This document shows, piece by piece, positions 24,499 to 32,684 of a stretch of DNA of 64,000 bases. The notes beneath the pieces are model-generated. The model had not been told where the DNA came from and did no database searches. It saw nothing but the letters and a program-made list of their open reading frames with translations. Position 1 is the first letter of the stretch. Each line of letters starts with the position of its first letter. The stretch comes from an uncultured Eubacteriales bacterium. Lineage in GTDB: Bacteria; Bacillota; Clostridia; Oscillospirales; Acutalibacteraceae. The DNA is taken from NCBI GenBank assembly GCA_934643185.1, contig CAKUBN010000002.1:1-64000 (forward strand), read 5' to 3'. Position numbers and translations under genes: made by a program.

Positions 24499-25821
24499 AT
24501 GGCTATTAAAGTGGGAATGGTCAGCCTTGGCTGCGCCAAAAACCAGGTGGACGGCGAAATGCTGATGGCGAGCCTTAAAAACGCGGGCTTTGAGCTGTGC
24601 GACGACGCGGCGCTTGCGGACGTTGCCATCGTGAACACCTGCGGCTTTATCGACAGCGCAAAGCAGGAATCCATCGATGAGATTCTGGAGCTTGCGACGC
24701 TGAAAAAAGAGGGCCGCATCAAGAAGATCGTGGTGACGGGATGTCTTGCGGAGCGCTACCGCGAGGAGATCCACAAGGAGCTGCCCGAGGTGGACGGCGT
24801 GTTCGGCATTGGCGCGAACGCGGACATTGCGGCGTGCATTGAAAGCGCGATGGACGATTTTACGGAGAGCTTCCCGGAAAAGAGCAAAATGCCGCTGTGC
24901 GGCGAGCGCGAGCTCTCGACCCCGAGCTATTTTGCGTATATCAAAATTGCAGAGGGCTGCGACAACAAATGTACCTACTGCGCGATCCCGATGATCCGCG
25001 GCAGCTACCGCAGCCGCACGATGGAAAGCATCGAGGAAGAGGCGCGCGGGTTAGTTGAAAACGGCGCGAAGGAGCTTATCCTCATTGCGCAGGACACGAC
25101 CCGCTACGGCATTGACCTGTATGGGGAGTATTCCCTTGCGAAGCTGATGCGCCGCCTGTGCAAAATTGACGGCCTGAAGTGGCTGCGCGTGCTCTATTGC
25201 TACCCGGACGCGCTGACGGACGAGCTTTTGGAGACGATGGCAGAGGAAGAGAAGATCGTGAAGTACATCGACCTGCCGCTGCAGCATGCTTCTGCACGCG
25301 TTTTAAAGCGCATGAACCGCACCGGTGACCGCGAAAGTTTGACGGCGCTGATGAAGAAGATCCGCGAGAAAATTCCGGGCGTTACGCTGCGTACGACGCT
25401 CATCACAGGCTTTCCGGGTGAGACGGAGGAGGAATTCACCGAGCTTGCGGAGTTTGTGAAGGACATTGAATTTGAGCGCCTCGGCTGCTTTGCCTACTCG
25501 CAGGAGGAGGGCACGCCGGCAGCTTTGATGCCCGACCAGATCGACGACGAGGTGAAAAACCACCGCGCGGAGATCATCATGGAATCGCAGATGAACATTA
25601 TGGACCGCCTTGGCGAAAAGCAGGTGGGTAAGGACATCACCGTGCTGACGGAAGGCTTTGACCGCTACGCCGAATGCTGGTTCGGCCGCAGCGCCATGGA
25701 TGCGCCGGACATTGACGGCAAGGTGTTCTTCTCTGCGGAAAAAAAGCCGTATTACGGCGAGATGGTGACGGTGCACGTGGACGAGGCCATTGACGGCGAC
25801 CTGTTCGGCACGCGCGTCTAA
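24499..25821 (+). CDS. rimO: Ribosomal protein S12 methylthiotransferase RimO
   Basis: RimO is a radical-SAM enzyme that methylthiolates an aspartate of ribosomal protein S12. The 440-residue protein begins KVGMVSLGCAKNQVDGE, a RimO rather than MiaB signature. It holds the first cluster cysteines in SLGCAKN, NTCGF and TGCLAER, and the radical-SAM CDNKCTYCAIP near residue 155. A C-terminal TRAM domain closes the protein. ATG 24499 is preferred to ATG 24463 because GAGAAAGGG is correctly spaced for it. It leads an operon with pgsA, gpsA, msrC and a nitroreductase. Confidence 0.95.
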   Translation: MAIKVGMVSLGCAKNQVDGEMLMASLKNAGFELCDDAALADVAIVNTCGFIDSAKQESIDEILELATLKKEGRIKKIVVTGCLAERYREEIHKELPEVDGVFGIGANADIAACIESAMDDFTESFPEKSKMPLCGERELSTPSYFAYIKIAEGCDNKCTYCAIPMIRGSYRSRTMESIEEEARGLVENGAKELILIAQDTTRYGIDLYGEYSLAKLMRRLCKIDGLKWLRVLYCYPDALTDELLETMAEEEKIVKYIDLPLQHASARVLKRMNRTGDRESLTALMKKIREKIPGVTLRTTLITGFPGETEEEFTELAEFVKDIEFERLGCFAYSQEEGTPAALMPDQIDDEVKNHRAEIIMESQMNIMDRLGEKQVGKDITVLTEGFDRYAECWFGRSAMDAPDIDGKVFFSAEKKPYYGEMVTVHVDEAIDGDLFGTRV

Positions 25822-25835
25822 ACGGGAGAACCGTT

Positions 25836-26429
25836 ATGAATTTACCGAATAAACTGACGATGCTGCGCATCATCTTAGTGCCGTTTTTTGTGTTTTTCAT
25901 GCTGCTTTCGGGCGACGTGTTTCCGCACCATAATTTGGCGGCGCTCCTCATTTTCGGCATTGCATCGTACACCGACCACTTAGACGGCAAAATTGCGCGG
26001 CGCGACCACCTCATCACGAATTTCGGCAAGCTGATGGACCCGTTGGCCGACAAGATCATGGTGATGTCTGCGCTGATCTGCTTTGTGGCAAACGGCATGA
26101 CGAACACGGTGTTCGTGCTCATCATCATGATTCGCGAGTTTGCCGTGACGTCCATCCGCCTGATTGCAGTGGAGCAGGGCAGGGTGATCCCGGCGAACAA
26201 CTGGGGCAAGGCGAAGACCGTGTCGCAGATCGTCGCGATCTGCGTGGTGCTGCTGACACAATATATCCTTGACCTTGGCACATACGGCGTTTGTGCTTTG
26301 CCGACGGAGACGCTTTCTCCGATTTTTACTTGGGTGAATTTTGCCGTGATGGCAGTGGCGACGCTGCTCGCCGCCGTTTCCGGCATCATTTACGCCAAAG
26401 ACGCGAAGGACTTATTTACGGAAATGTGA
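25836..26429 (+). CDS. pgsA: CDP-diacylglycerol-glycerol-3-phosphate 3-phosphatidyltransferase
   Basis: PgsA makes phosphatidylglycerol phosphate from CDP-diacylglycerol and glycerol 3-phosphate. The 197-residue membrane protein begins MNLPNKLTMLRIILVPFF, typical of PgsA. It contains the CDP-alcohol phosphotransferase signature with the acidic residues in TDHLDGKIARR and GKLMDPLADK (residues about 47-70). Several hydrophobic helices follow. It lies 14 nt after rimO. The next gene, gpsA, makes the glycerol 3-phosphate it uses, so the pair forms a phospholipid module. Confidence 0.95.
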   Translation: MNLPNKLTMLRIILVPFFVFFMLLSGDVFPHHNLAALLIFGIASYTDHLDGKIARRDHLITNFGKLMDPLADKIMVMSALICFVANGMTNTVFVLIIMIREFAVTSIRLIAVEQGRVIPANNWGKAKTVSQIVAICVVLLTQYILDLGTYGVCALPTETLSPIFTWVNFAVMAVATLLAAVSGIIYAKDAKDLFTEM

Positions 26430-26479
26430 TTTGAATTTCGCGCTTACATTACCCCTTTGGAAGGACCTTAGCATTCCCT

Positions 26480-27436
26480 ATGAAAATTACCGTTATCGGC
26501 TGCGGCCGTTGGGGCACGTTTATTGCGTGGTACCTCGATAAGATCGGCCACAGTGTTTCCCTTTACGGGCGGAAAGGCTCCGCCCACATGCAAAAGCTTC
26601 TCGAGACCCGCACGAACGGGCTTGTGGAGCTGCCCGAAACCTTACATTTGACAAACGATTTGGGCGCTGTAAAAGACAGCGATGTTATTGTGGTCTCCGT
26701 TAACTCGCAGGGGCTGCGCGGCCTGATGCGCGAATTAGCGCCGATGGAGCTGAAAAACAAAATTTTCGTGCTGTGCATGAAAGGTGTGGAGATCGAGACC
26801 GGCATGCGCCTTTCGCAGGTGTGTGCCGCGGAGTGCGATGCATCGAACGCAGTCGCCGTTTGGGTGGGCCCCGGCCACGTGCAGGAGTTTGCGGCCGGTG
26901 TGCCGAACTGCATGGTCATCGACAGCGACAATGAAGAGGCGAAAAAGACGCTGGTGGAGGCATTCGGCAGCGACCTCATTCGCTTTTACTACGGGCAGGA
27001 CCTCATTGGCAACGAGATCGGCGCGGCGGCGAAAAACGTCGTCGGCATTGCGGCCGGTATGCTGGACGGCCTTGGGCTTTCGACGTTAAAAGGCGCGTTG
27101 ATGGCGCGCGGCACGCGTGAGATCGCGCGGCTGATCGACGCTTTGGGCGGCAACGAGCTTTCGGCTTATGGCCTTTGCCACCTTGGTGACTACGAGGCGA
27201 CGCTGTTTTCGCCGTATTCGCACAACAGAATGTTCGGCGAGAAGTTCGTGAAGAACGAGCCGTATACCGATCTGGCGGAGGGCTATTACGCGGTGGACGC
27301 GCTTTTGCGCCTTGGCAAGACGGTTTCGGCCGATTTGCCGATTTGCCGCGCCGTATACAATGTGTTGTATAAAGGCGAGAATGCACACGATGAAGTCAAC
27401 GCGTTATTTACAAGGAGTATAAAAAATGAGTTTTGA
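26480..27436 (+). CDS. gpsA: NAD(P)H-dependent glycerol-3-phosphate dehydrogenase
   Basis: GpsA reduces dihydroxyacetone phosphate to glycerol 3-phosphate for phospholipid synthesis. The 318-residue protein has the Rossmann motif VIGCGRWGTFIAWYL at the start, VVSVNSQGLRGLM near residue 75, GPGHVQEFAAGVPN near 133, the catalytic lysine in AAAKNVVGIAAGML near 188 and CHLGDYEATLFSP near 235. GCGRWG replaces the more common GAGSWG. Its 3' end overlaps the next gene by 11 nt. Confidence 0.95.
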   Translation: MKITVIGCGRWGTFIAWYLDKIGHSVSLYGRKGSAHMQKLLETRTNGLVELPETLHLTNDLGAVKDSDVIVVSVNSQGLRGLMRELAPMELKNKIFVLCMKGVEIETGMRLSQVCAAECDASNAVAVWVGPGHVQEFAAGVPNCMVIDSDNEEAKKTLVEAFGSDLIRFYYGQDLIGNEIGAAAKNVVGIAAGMLDGLGLSTLKGALMARGTREIARLIDALGGNELSAYGLCHLGDYEATLFSPYSHNRMFGEKFVKNEPYTDLAEGYYAVDALLRLGKTVSADLPICRAVYNVLYKGENAHDEVNALFTRSIKNEF

Positions 27437-27896
27437 GCTTCAAAATACGCTGACCTATGCAGACGCCGTTTTGCAGGCGAAGGCACTCATCGAGGATGAG
27501 CCGGAGCTTGTGCCGAACATGGCGAACCTTTCGGCGCTTTTGAATTTGGTGTTGAAGGACATCAACTGGGTGGGCTTTTACACGGTGCAGCCGGACGGCA
27601 ATCTGCTTTTGGGGCCGTTTCAGGGCAAGCCGGCGTGCATCCGCATTAAAGCGGGGCGCGGCGTGTGCGGCACGGCGCTCAAAGAAAAGAAGGCGCTGCG
27701 TGTGGACGACGTGCACGCGTTTCCGGGGCATATCGCGTGCGACAGTGCGAGCCGCGCGGAAATCGTGGTGCCGGTGATGAAAAACGGGAAAGTCTATGCC
27801 GTTTTGGATGTGGACAGCCCGTTTGAAAACCGCTTTACCGCAGAAGACGAGGCGTTTCTCACAAAAATCGCCGCGCTTTTGGCGGAGAAATTCTAA
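27426..27896 (+). CDS. msrC: Free methionine-(R)-sulfoxide reductase (GAF domain)
   Basis: A 156-residue single-GAF-domain enzyme that reduces free methionine R-sulfoxide. The redox cysteines sit at the expected places: GKPACIRIKAGRGVCGTAL (near residues 78 and 88) and HIACDSASRAEIVVP (near 112). NWVGFYTVQPDGNLLLGPF and the final FLTKIAALL are also typical. It overlaps the end of gpsA by 11 nt and so is translationally coupled. The pairing with a nitroreductase suggests a small redox-defence tail to this operon. Confidence 0.9.
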   Translation: MSFELQNTLTYADAVLQAKALIEDEPELVPNMANLSALLNLVLKDINWVGFYTVQPDGNLLLGPFQGKPACIRIKAGRGVCGTALKEKKALRVDDVHAFPGHIACDSASRAEIVVPVMKNGKVYAVLDVDSPFENRFTAEDEAFLTKIAALLAEKF

Positions 27897-27946
27897 AAGA
27901 AGCGGGAAACCGCTTGAAAATAAAATTTAAGAGAGGAAGCGTTTTT

Positions 27947-28471
27947 ATGACGAATGAAGTGATCCAGAACATTTTGACCCGCCGCAGTGTCCGCGCGTAT
28001 GACGACCGCCCGGTGGAAAGAGAAAAGATCGACACGCTTTTGCAGTGCGCCGTGCACGCGCCGAGCGCGATGAACCGCCAGACATGGCATTTTTCTGCCG
28101 TGCTGAACCGCGAGAAGATCGCAAAATTGGCGGCGGCTGTGGGCAAGGCGCTCGGCAACGAGAAGTACGACATGTATAAGCCCGCCGCGCTCATCATTCC
28201 GTCGAACGAGCTGATCGGCGACACGGGCATCACGTCCTGGGACAACGCCTGCGCGCTTGAAAATATCTTCCTCGCGGCGCACTCCATGGGCCTTTCCACG
28301 GTGTGGATCAACCAGCTTTCTGACACGTGCGATGTGCCGGAGGTGCGCGCCATTTTGACGGAGTTCGGCGTGCCGGAGAACCACAAGGTATTCGGCATTG
28401 CGGCTATCGGCTACGCCGCGGCAGAAACACCCGTGAAGGAGAAGAAATTCCCGGTTACGTATGTGGAATAA
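27947..28471 (+). CDS. Nitroreductase family protein
   Basis: A 174-residue FMN-binding nitroreductase. The N-terminus NILTRRSVRAYDDRPVE has the FMN-contacting R-R-S-x-R. HAPSAMNRQTWHF near residue 40 and the late GLSTVWINQLSD region with GIAAIGYAA near 155 complete the fold. Substrate cannot be predicted. ATG 27947 behind GAGAGGA is chosen over TTG 27914. A terminator follows the gene, making it the last of the rimO operon. Confidence 0.9.
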   Translation: MTNEVIQNILTRRSVRAYDDRPVEREKIDTLLQCAVHAPSAMNRQTWHFSAVLNREKIAKLAAAVGKALGNEKYDMYKPAALIIPSNELIGDTGITSWDNACALENIFLAAHSMGLSTVWINQLSDTCDVPEVRAILTEFGVPENHKVFGIAAIGYAAAETPVKEKKFPVTYVE

Positions 28472-28484
28472 AGAAAAATAAGCG

Positions 28485-28523
28485 AAAGCGCCTGCAGGGA
28501 ATGACCCTGCGGGCGCTTTTTAG
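28485..28523 (+). terminator. Terminator at the end of the rimO operon
   Basis: The long hairpin with arms AAAGCGCCTGCAGGG and CCCTGCGGGCGCTTT (one T-G pair), loop AATGA, is followed by TT. It overlaps the stop of the convergent YdeI gene and has A and T flanks, so it may serve both sides. Confidence 0.85.
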
Positions 28524-29095
28524 TAGTTAAGAAGTCTGCCTTCATCGTTCCATTCGCCGTAGAGCTTTCCGGCGGCGGAGTTTTCGATGAGCTTTTGAAG
28601 CCGTTTTTCAAACACGGCGCGGTCTTTCTTTTTATCGCGCTGAATGCAATCGATGCGCACACGCTGATAAAGCGGCGGAAAAGCTTTGAAATTCTCCCAT
28701 GCTTTTGGGTTTTCCTGAAAGGCGGCGAGAATTTCCGGGTCGATCGTAAAGCTTTCTTTGGAAAGATCAGGCAAGACGGCGCGCCCGGCGGCAGTCATGA
28801 GGCCCAACTTTTCCAAGCGGCGGCAGCGTTCTTTGTTGAGCTCTGACCATGGGCTTTTCGCCGTGCGCGGCGTAAAGCGCTGGAGGTCAACGCCGTTTAT
28901 GTTTTTGTGCGTGGTGTCGATCCACCCAAAGCATAGGGCTTCTTCCACAGCATCGAGATACCGCACGACGTTTGGCGGCGGATTTTTGCCCTTCTTTGCA
29001 ACGAACCAGCACTCAGTTTCTGTGCTGTGATTTTCGGTGAGCCACGCGCGGAAAGCTTCACGCGTAGTGATATTTAGAATGTTTTTCGGTTCCAT
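28520..29095 (-). CDS. YdeI/OmpD-associated family protein
   Basis: A 191-residue protein of the YdeI-like family, whose function is not well established. The N-terminal FRAWLTENHSTETECWFVAKK, the central EEALCFGWIDTTHKN and RFTPRTAKSPWSELNKERC stretches and a helical C-terminus with YQRVRIDCIQR are characteristic. ATG 29095 behind GGAG is preferred; the open frame extends about 40 codons further upstream without a ribosome site. It stands alone, divergent from the antiporter unit. Confidence 0.85.
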   Translation of the reverse strand: MEPKNILNITTREAFRAWLTENHSTETECWFVAKKGKNPPPNVVRYLDAVEEALCFGWIDTTHKNINGVDLQRFTPRTAKSPWSELNKERCRRLEKLGLMTAAGRAVLPDLSKESFTIDPEILAAFQENPKAWENFKAFPPLYQRVRIDCIQRDKKKDRAVFEKRLQKLIENSAAGKLYGEWNDEGRLLNY

Positions 29096-29209
29096 TTTTT
29101 GCTCCGTTTTTTCTTTCAGTATACCAGAAAATTTGCGGGTATGGAAGAGGGGATGATTTGGAACAACAGCATGCGGGAATATATGTATCGGTGGGCAAAC
29201 TTTTTGCAC

Positions 29210-29238
29210 TTGCAAATAACGGGGCGCTGTGGTATACT
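29210..29238 (+). promoter_or_regulatory. Promoter of the antiporter unit
   Basis: TTGCAA (29210-29215) and TATACT (29233-29238) are 17 nt apart. The predicted start near 29245 coincides with the first base of the riboswitch aptamer. Confidence 0.85.
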
Positions 29239-29245
29239 AAAAATA

Positions 29246-29347
29246 CGGGAATGAAGTTCTCCCGAAAGTCTTTGACTTTGAACCGCTTTTTCGGCTGATG
29301 ACTTCTGCATTTTATTTTGCAGGGGGCATCAGCCTTTCTGCGTTTTT
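29246..29347 (+). promoter_or_regulatory. Candidate fluoride riboswitch (crcB motif) with terminator
   Basis: P1 is CGGG (29246-29249) with CCCG (29261-29264), enclosing a loop that contains ATGAAGT. AAA follows P1 as in the crcB motif. Later, CTGATGACTTCTGC (29295-29308) matches the conserved 3' end, and GAAGT (29253-29257) can pair with ACTTC (29301-29305) to form the pseudoknot. The same 3' end is also the left arm of a strong hairpin GGCTGATG (29293-29300)/CATCAGCC (29327-29334) followed by a T-rich tract, a mutually exclusive terminator. The second aptamer hairpin (CCG/CGG, 29283-29294) and its long 5' part fit less well. Confidence 0.72.
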
Positions 29348-29359
29348 GGAGGTATTTTT

Positions 29360-30592
29360 GTGTTAACATCACTCGCGTTCATTTTCCTCATCGGGCTTTC
29401 TATGGCGGCTGTCTGCCAAAAGCTCAAGCTGCCGCGCATCATCGGGATGCTTTTGACCGGCATTGTGCTTGGGCCGTATGTGCTCGATGTATTAGACCCT
29501 GCGATACTCAATATTTCGGCGGAGCTGCGGCAGATGGCGCTTATTATCATTTTGATTAAGGCGGGACTTTCGCTTGACTTATCTGACCTGAAAAAGGTCG
29601 GCCGCCCGGCGGTGCTGATGGCGTTTTTACCGGCGAGCTTTGAGATACTGGGGTACTTTTTGCTCGCGCCCGTGCTGCTCGGCGTGACGCGCATAGAAGC
29701 TGCCGTGATGGGCGCGGTGCTTGGGGCGGTCTCGCCGGCGGTCGTTGTGCCGCGCATGGTGAAGCTGATGGACGAAAAATACGGCACGGAAAAGAGCATT
29801 CCGCAGATGATCTTGGCGGGTGCTTCGTGCGACGACATTTTTGTGATCGTGCTGTTTTCCACATTCTCCGGCATGGCGCAGGGCGGCAGCGCGAACGTGA
29901 TGGACTTTGTGAACATCCCGGTCTCGATCGTGCTGGGCGTCATTTTGGGCGCGGTGTTCGGGTTTATGCTGGCGTGGTTTTTCGAGACGGCGTACGCGCA
30001 CAAAAATCTCGTGCGCAACAGCATGAAGGTCATTGTGATCTTGGGCGTTTCGTTTTTGCTGATGGCGATTGAGACATGGGTGAAGCCGTGTGTTTCGGTT
30101 TCGGGGCTTTTGGCGGTCGTCAGCATGGCGTGCGTTTTGAAATTGCGCAGCGAAAAAACGGTGACGAAGCGGCTTTCGGAAAAATTCGGCAAGCTGTGGC
30201 TTGCGGCGGAGGTCATTTTGTTTGTGCTCGTCGGCGCGGCGGTGGACATTCGCTACACGCTGGAAGCGGGTATCATGGCGGTTTTGATGATCTTTTTAGC
30301 ACTCGTGTTCCGCGCGGCGGGCGTGGCGCTGTGCTTAGTTAAAACGCCGCTCAGCTTTAAAGAGCGCATGTTCTGTGTGGTGGCGTACCTGCCGAAAGCG
30401 ACGGTGCAGGCGGCCATCGGCTCCGTGCCGCTTGCGATGGGGCTGCCGTGCGGGAAGATCGTGCTTTCGGTGGCGGTGCTGGCGATCCTCATCACCGCGC
30501 CGCTTGGGGCGCTCGGCATGGACGTAAGCTATAAGAAGTGGCTGCAAAAGGAAAATGCGGAAGCGGAGGCGCTTTCTTTGGAGTGTGTGTAA
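29360..30592 (+). CDS. Cation:proton antiporter (CPA family)
   Basis: A 410-residue integral membrane protein with about 12 helices and the Na+/H+-exchanger fold. The opening AAVCQKLKLPRIIGMLLTGI is typical of the KefB/NhaP-like group, and paired aspartates in AGASCDDIFVIVLF (near residue 158) lie in the position of the ion-binding site. It starts at GTG 29360 behind GGAGG. The upstream candidate fluoride riboswitch suggests induction by fluoride. Antiporters of this family are known riboswitch-associated genes, so a role in fluoride tolerance is the best inference. Confidence 0.88.
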   Translation: MLTSLAFIFLIGLSMAAVCQKLKLPRIIGMLLTGIVLGPYVLDVLDPAILNISAELRQMALIIILIKAGLSLDLSDLKKVGRPAVLMAFLPASFEILGYFLLAPVLLGVTRIEAAVMGAVLGAVSPAVVVPRMVKLMDEKYGTEKSIPQMILAGASCDDIFVIVLFSTFSGMAQGGSANVMDFVNIPVSIVLGVILGAVFGFMLAWFFETAYAHKNLVRNSMKVIVILGVSFLLMAIETWVKPCVSVSGLLAVVSMACVLKLRSEKTVTKRLSEKFGKLWLAAEVILFVLVGAAVDIRYTLEAGIMAVLMIFLALVFRAAGVALCLVKTPLSFKERMFCVVAYLPKATVQAAIGSVPLAMGLPCGKIVLSVAVLAILITAPLGALGMDVSYKKWLQKENAEAEALSLECV

Positions 30593-30626
30593 AAATCCTA
30601 TTTCGTACTTTTATTTTTGTAACCGC

Positions 30627-30655
30627 TTGAAAAATGGGAGAAAAGGTGTTAGAAT
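30627..30655 (+). promoter_or_regulatory. Promoter of the MATE gene at 30722
   Basis: TTGAAA (30627-30632) and TAGAAT (30650-30655) are 17 nt apart, 67 nt upstream of the TTG start codon. Confidence 0.7.
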
Positions 30656-30721
30656 GGGCGTGTGCGCGTTTAGAGCGCGGTTTAAGAATAGGCGTTATAG
30701 GGTATCAAAGGGGGAGGACGT

Positions 30722-32104
30722 TTGGAAAAAACAAAAAACGGGATCACGGAAGGTGTTATTTGGAAACAGCTTTTGCTTTTCTTCTTTCCGATCTTGATCG
30801 GCACTTTTTTTCAGCAGTTGTATAACACGGTTGACACGATCATTGTCGGTCAGTTTGTCGGCACCGAGGCGTTGGCGGCTGTGGGCACGACGGGCACGGT
30901 CATCAACCTGCTTGTAGGCTTTTTTGTCGGCGTAGCTTCCGGCGCGACGGTCATTATTTCGCAATATTTCGGCGCAAACGACCGCGAAAATCTTTCTAAA
31001 TCTGTCCACACGTCCATGGCGCTGGCGGTGGCAGGCGGCGTTGTCATTATGGTCATCGGCATTGTGACGGCGCGCCCGACAATGCTGGCGATGGGTGTGC
31101 CGGACGACATCATGGATGACGCGGTTTTGTACATGAACGTATATTATCTTGGCATCATCGGCAACCTGATTTATAATATCGGCACAGGTGTTCTGCGCGC
31201 CATCGGCGACAGCCGTATGCCGCTGTACGTTTTGATTGTGTGCTGCCTTGCAAACGTGGTACTCGATTTATTGTTCGTGGTGGTGTTTCACTGGGGTGTG
31301 TTCGGTGTAGCGTTTGCGACGATTCTATCGCAGCTGATCAGCGCCGTGCTTTTGATGATCCGCCTGATGGGCACGCAGGAAGCATACCGTGTGGAGCTGC
31401 GCAAAATTCGCTTTCACAAGGACATTCTAAAGAATGTGGTCCGCATCGGCCTGCCGGCCGGCTTGCAGTCTGTGATGTATTCATTCTCGAATATCCTCAT
31501 TCAGGCGAGCATCAACAGCTTTGGCACGACAGCTATCGCGGCCTGGGCGGCCATCGGCAAGATTGACGGCTTTATCTGGATGGTGATGAACGCGTTTGGC
31601 ATTGCGGTGACGACATTTGCCGGGCAGAACTTCGGCGCACGCCAGTATGACCGCATGAAGCGCTGCACGCGTGTGGGCCTTGGCATGTGCCTTGGCACGA
31701 TCATCGCGCTTTCCGCGCTGCTGTTTATTTTCCGCTATCAGCTTTTGATGTTCTTTACGGGCGATGCGGAGGTTGTGAATATCGGTGCGCAGTTCTATTT
31801 GGTGTTGGCGCCGTCCTACTTTACGTTTGTTTTTATCGAGATTTTGTCCGGCGCGATTCGCGGTGCCGGCGAGGCTTTGCAGCCGATGCTCATCACCTGC
31901 ATCGGCGTATGCGGTCTGCGCGTAGTGTGGATATTGCTTATGGTTCCATATTGGCACACGATGCAGATGGTCGCGATGAACTACCCGGTATCATGGGTCA
32001 TCACGGCGGTGATCTTCGTTATTTATTATTTGCGAGGCAAGTGGCTTGACCGCTGCATCAAACGCGAGCACGACCCGCAGCATGGCACTGCGACGGAAGC
32101 GTAA
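30722..32104 (+). CDS. MATE family efflux transporter
   Basis: A 460-residue, 12-helix transporter of the multidrug and toxic compound extrusion family, probably driven by Na+ or H+. LLLFFFPILIGTFFQQLYNTVDTIIVG near residue 20 and the second-half YSFSNILIQASINSFG region are typical. The start is TTG 30722 behind GGGGGAGGA. It is a single-gene unit with its own promoter and terminator. Substrate is unknown. It is one of four MATE genes in this window. Confidence 0.92.
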   Translation: MEKTKNGITEGVIWKQLLLFFFPILIGTFFQQLYNTVDTIIVGQFVGTEALAAVGTTGTVINLLVGFFVGVASGATVIISQYFGANDRENLSKSVHTSMALAVAGGVVIMVIGIVTARPTMLAMGVPDDIMDDAVLYMNVYYLGIIGNLIYNIGTGVLRAIGDSRMPLYVLIVCCLANVVLDLLFVVVFHWGVFGVAFATILSQLISAVLLMIRLMGTQEAYRVELRKIRFHKDILKNVVRIGLPAGLQSVMYSFSNILIQASINSFGTTAIAAWAAIGKIDGFIWMVMNAFGIAVTTFAGQNFGARQYDRMKRCTRVGLGMCLGTIIALSALLFIFRYQLLMFFTGDAEVVNIGAQFYLVLAPSYFTFVFIEILSGAIRGAGEALQPMLITCIGVCGLRVVWILLMVPYWHTMQMVAMNYPVSWVITAVIFVIYYLRGKWLDRCIKREHDPQHGTATEA

Positions 32105-32107
32105 AGC

Positions 32108-32140
32108 AAAAAGCATCTCGGCTAAGCCGAGATGCTTTTT
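32108..32140. terminator. Bidirectional terminator
   Basis: A perfect 15-bp stem with arms AAAAAGCATCTCGGC and GCCGAGATGCTTTTT, loop TAA, lies between the MATE gene on + and the histidine phosphatase on -. Confidence 0.92.
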
Positions 32141-32671
32141 TTATAGATCAAACTCCATGATGCCGCAGTTTGGAAGCTTGAAGGCGGCGTAGTCGGTGTT
32201 TTTGACATCTAAGAAATAGGTGCGGATCATGCGGCAGATGCCGCCGTGGCAGACGAGGAGCGTGGTGGGACCGTTTTCGGCTTTCAGCTTGTTTAAAAGC
32301 GGGTAGAGCCGACCGGCTAAGTCCAGCATGGATTCGCCGCCGGGGTAGCGTACGGCGAACTCGCGCTTATTTGCGTTGAACGCTTCGCCGTCCCAGTCGG
32401 TATTTTCGTAGATGCCGTAGTTTTGCTCGATGAGCCGCTGTTCGGTCTCGATGGTATCTATGCCGATCTCGTCTGCGATGAGTCTTGCGGTGTGTTGGGC
32501 GCGCAGGAGCGGGGAGGCGATGATGCGCTTGATGCCTTTATCTTGGAGGCTGCGCCCGGCTTCTTTTGCCTGCGCGATGCCTTTTTCGGTGAGGTCGATA
32601 TTCGTGAGGCCGCAGACGCGGTGCGCAGCGTTCATGGGTGTTTCGCCGTGGCGTGTGACGTACAGTTTCAT
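32141..32671 (-). CDS. Histidine phosphatase family protein (phosphoglycerate mutase-like)
   Basis: A 176-residue histidine phosphatase. The catalytic RHGET motif is at residue 8 (YVTRHGETPMNA), the second arginine is in SPLLRAQHTARLI near 55, and the second histidine is in LLVCHGGICRM near 145. The family includes cobalamin-pathway CobC, broad phosphatases and phosphoglycerate mutases; nothing nearby selects among them. It lies 13 nt downstream of the DAHP synthase and is probably in the same transcript. Confidence 0.88.
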   Translation of the reverse strand: MKLYVTRHGETPMNAAHRVCGLTNIDLTEKGIAQAKEAGRSLQDKGIKRIIASPLLRAQHTARLIADEIGIDTIETEQRLIEQNYGIYENTDWDGEAFNANKREFAVRYPGGESMLDLAGRLYPLLNKLKAENGPTTLLVCHGGICRMIRTYFLDVKNTDYAAFKLPNCGIMEFDL

Positions 32672-32684
32672 CTTACAACTCCCT

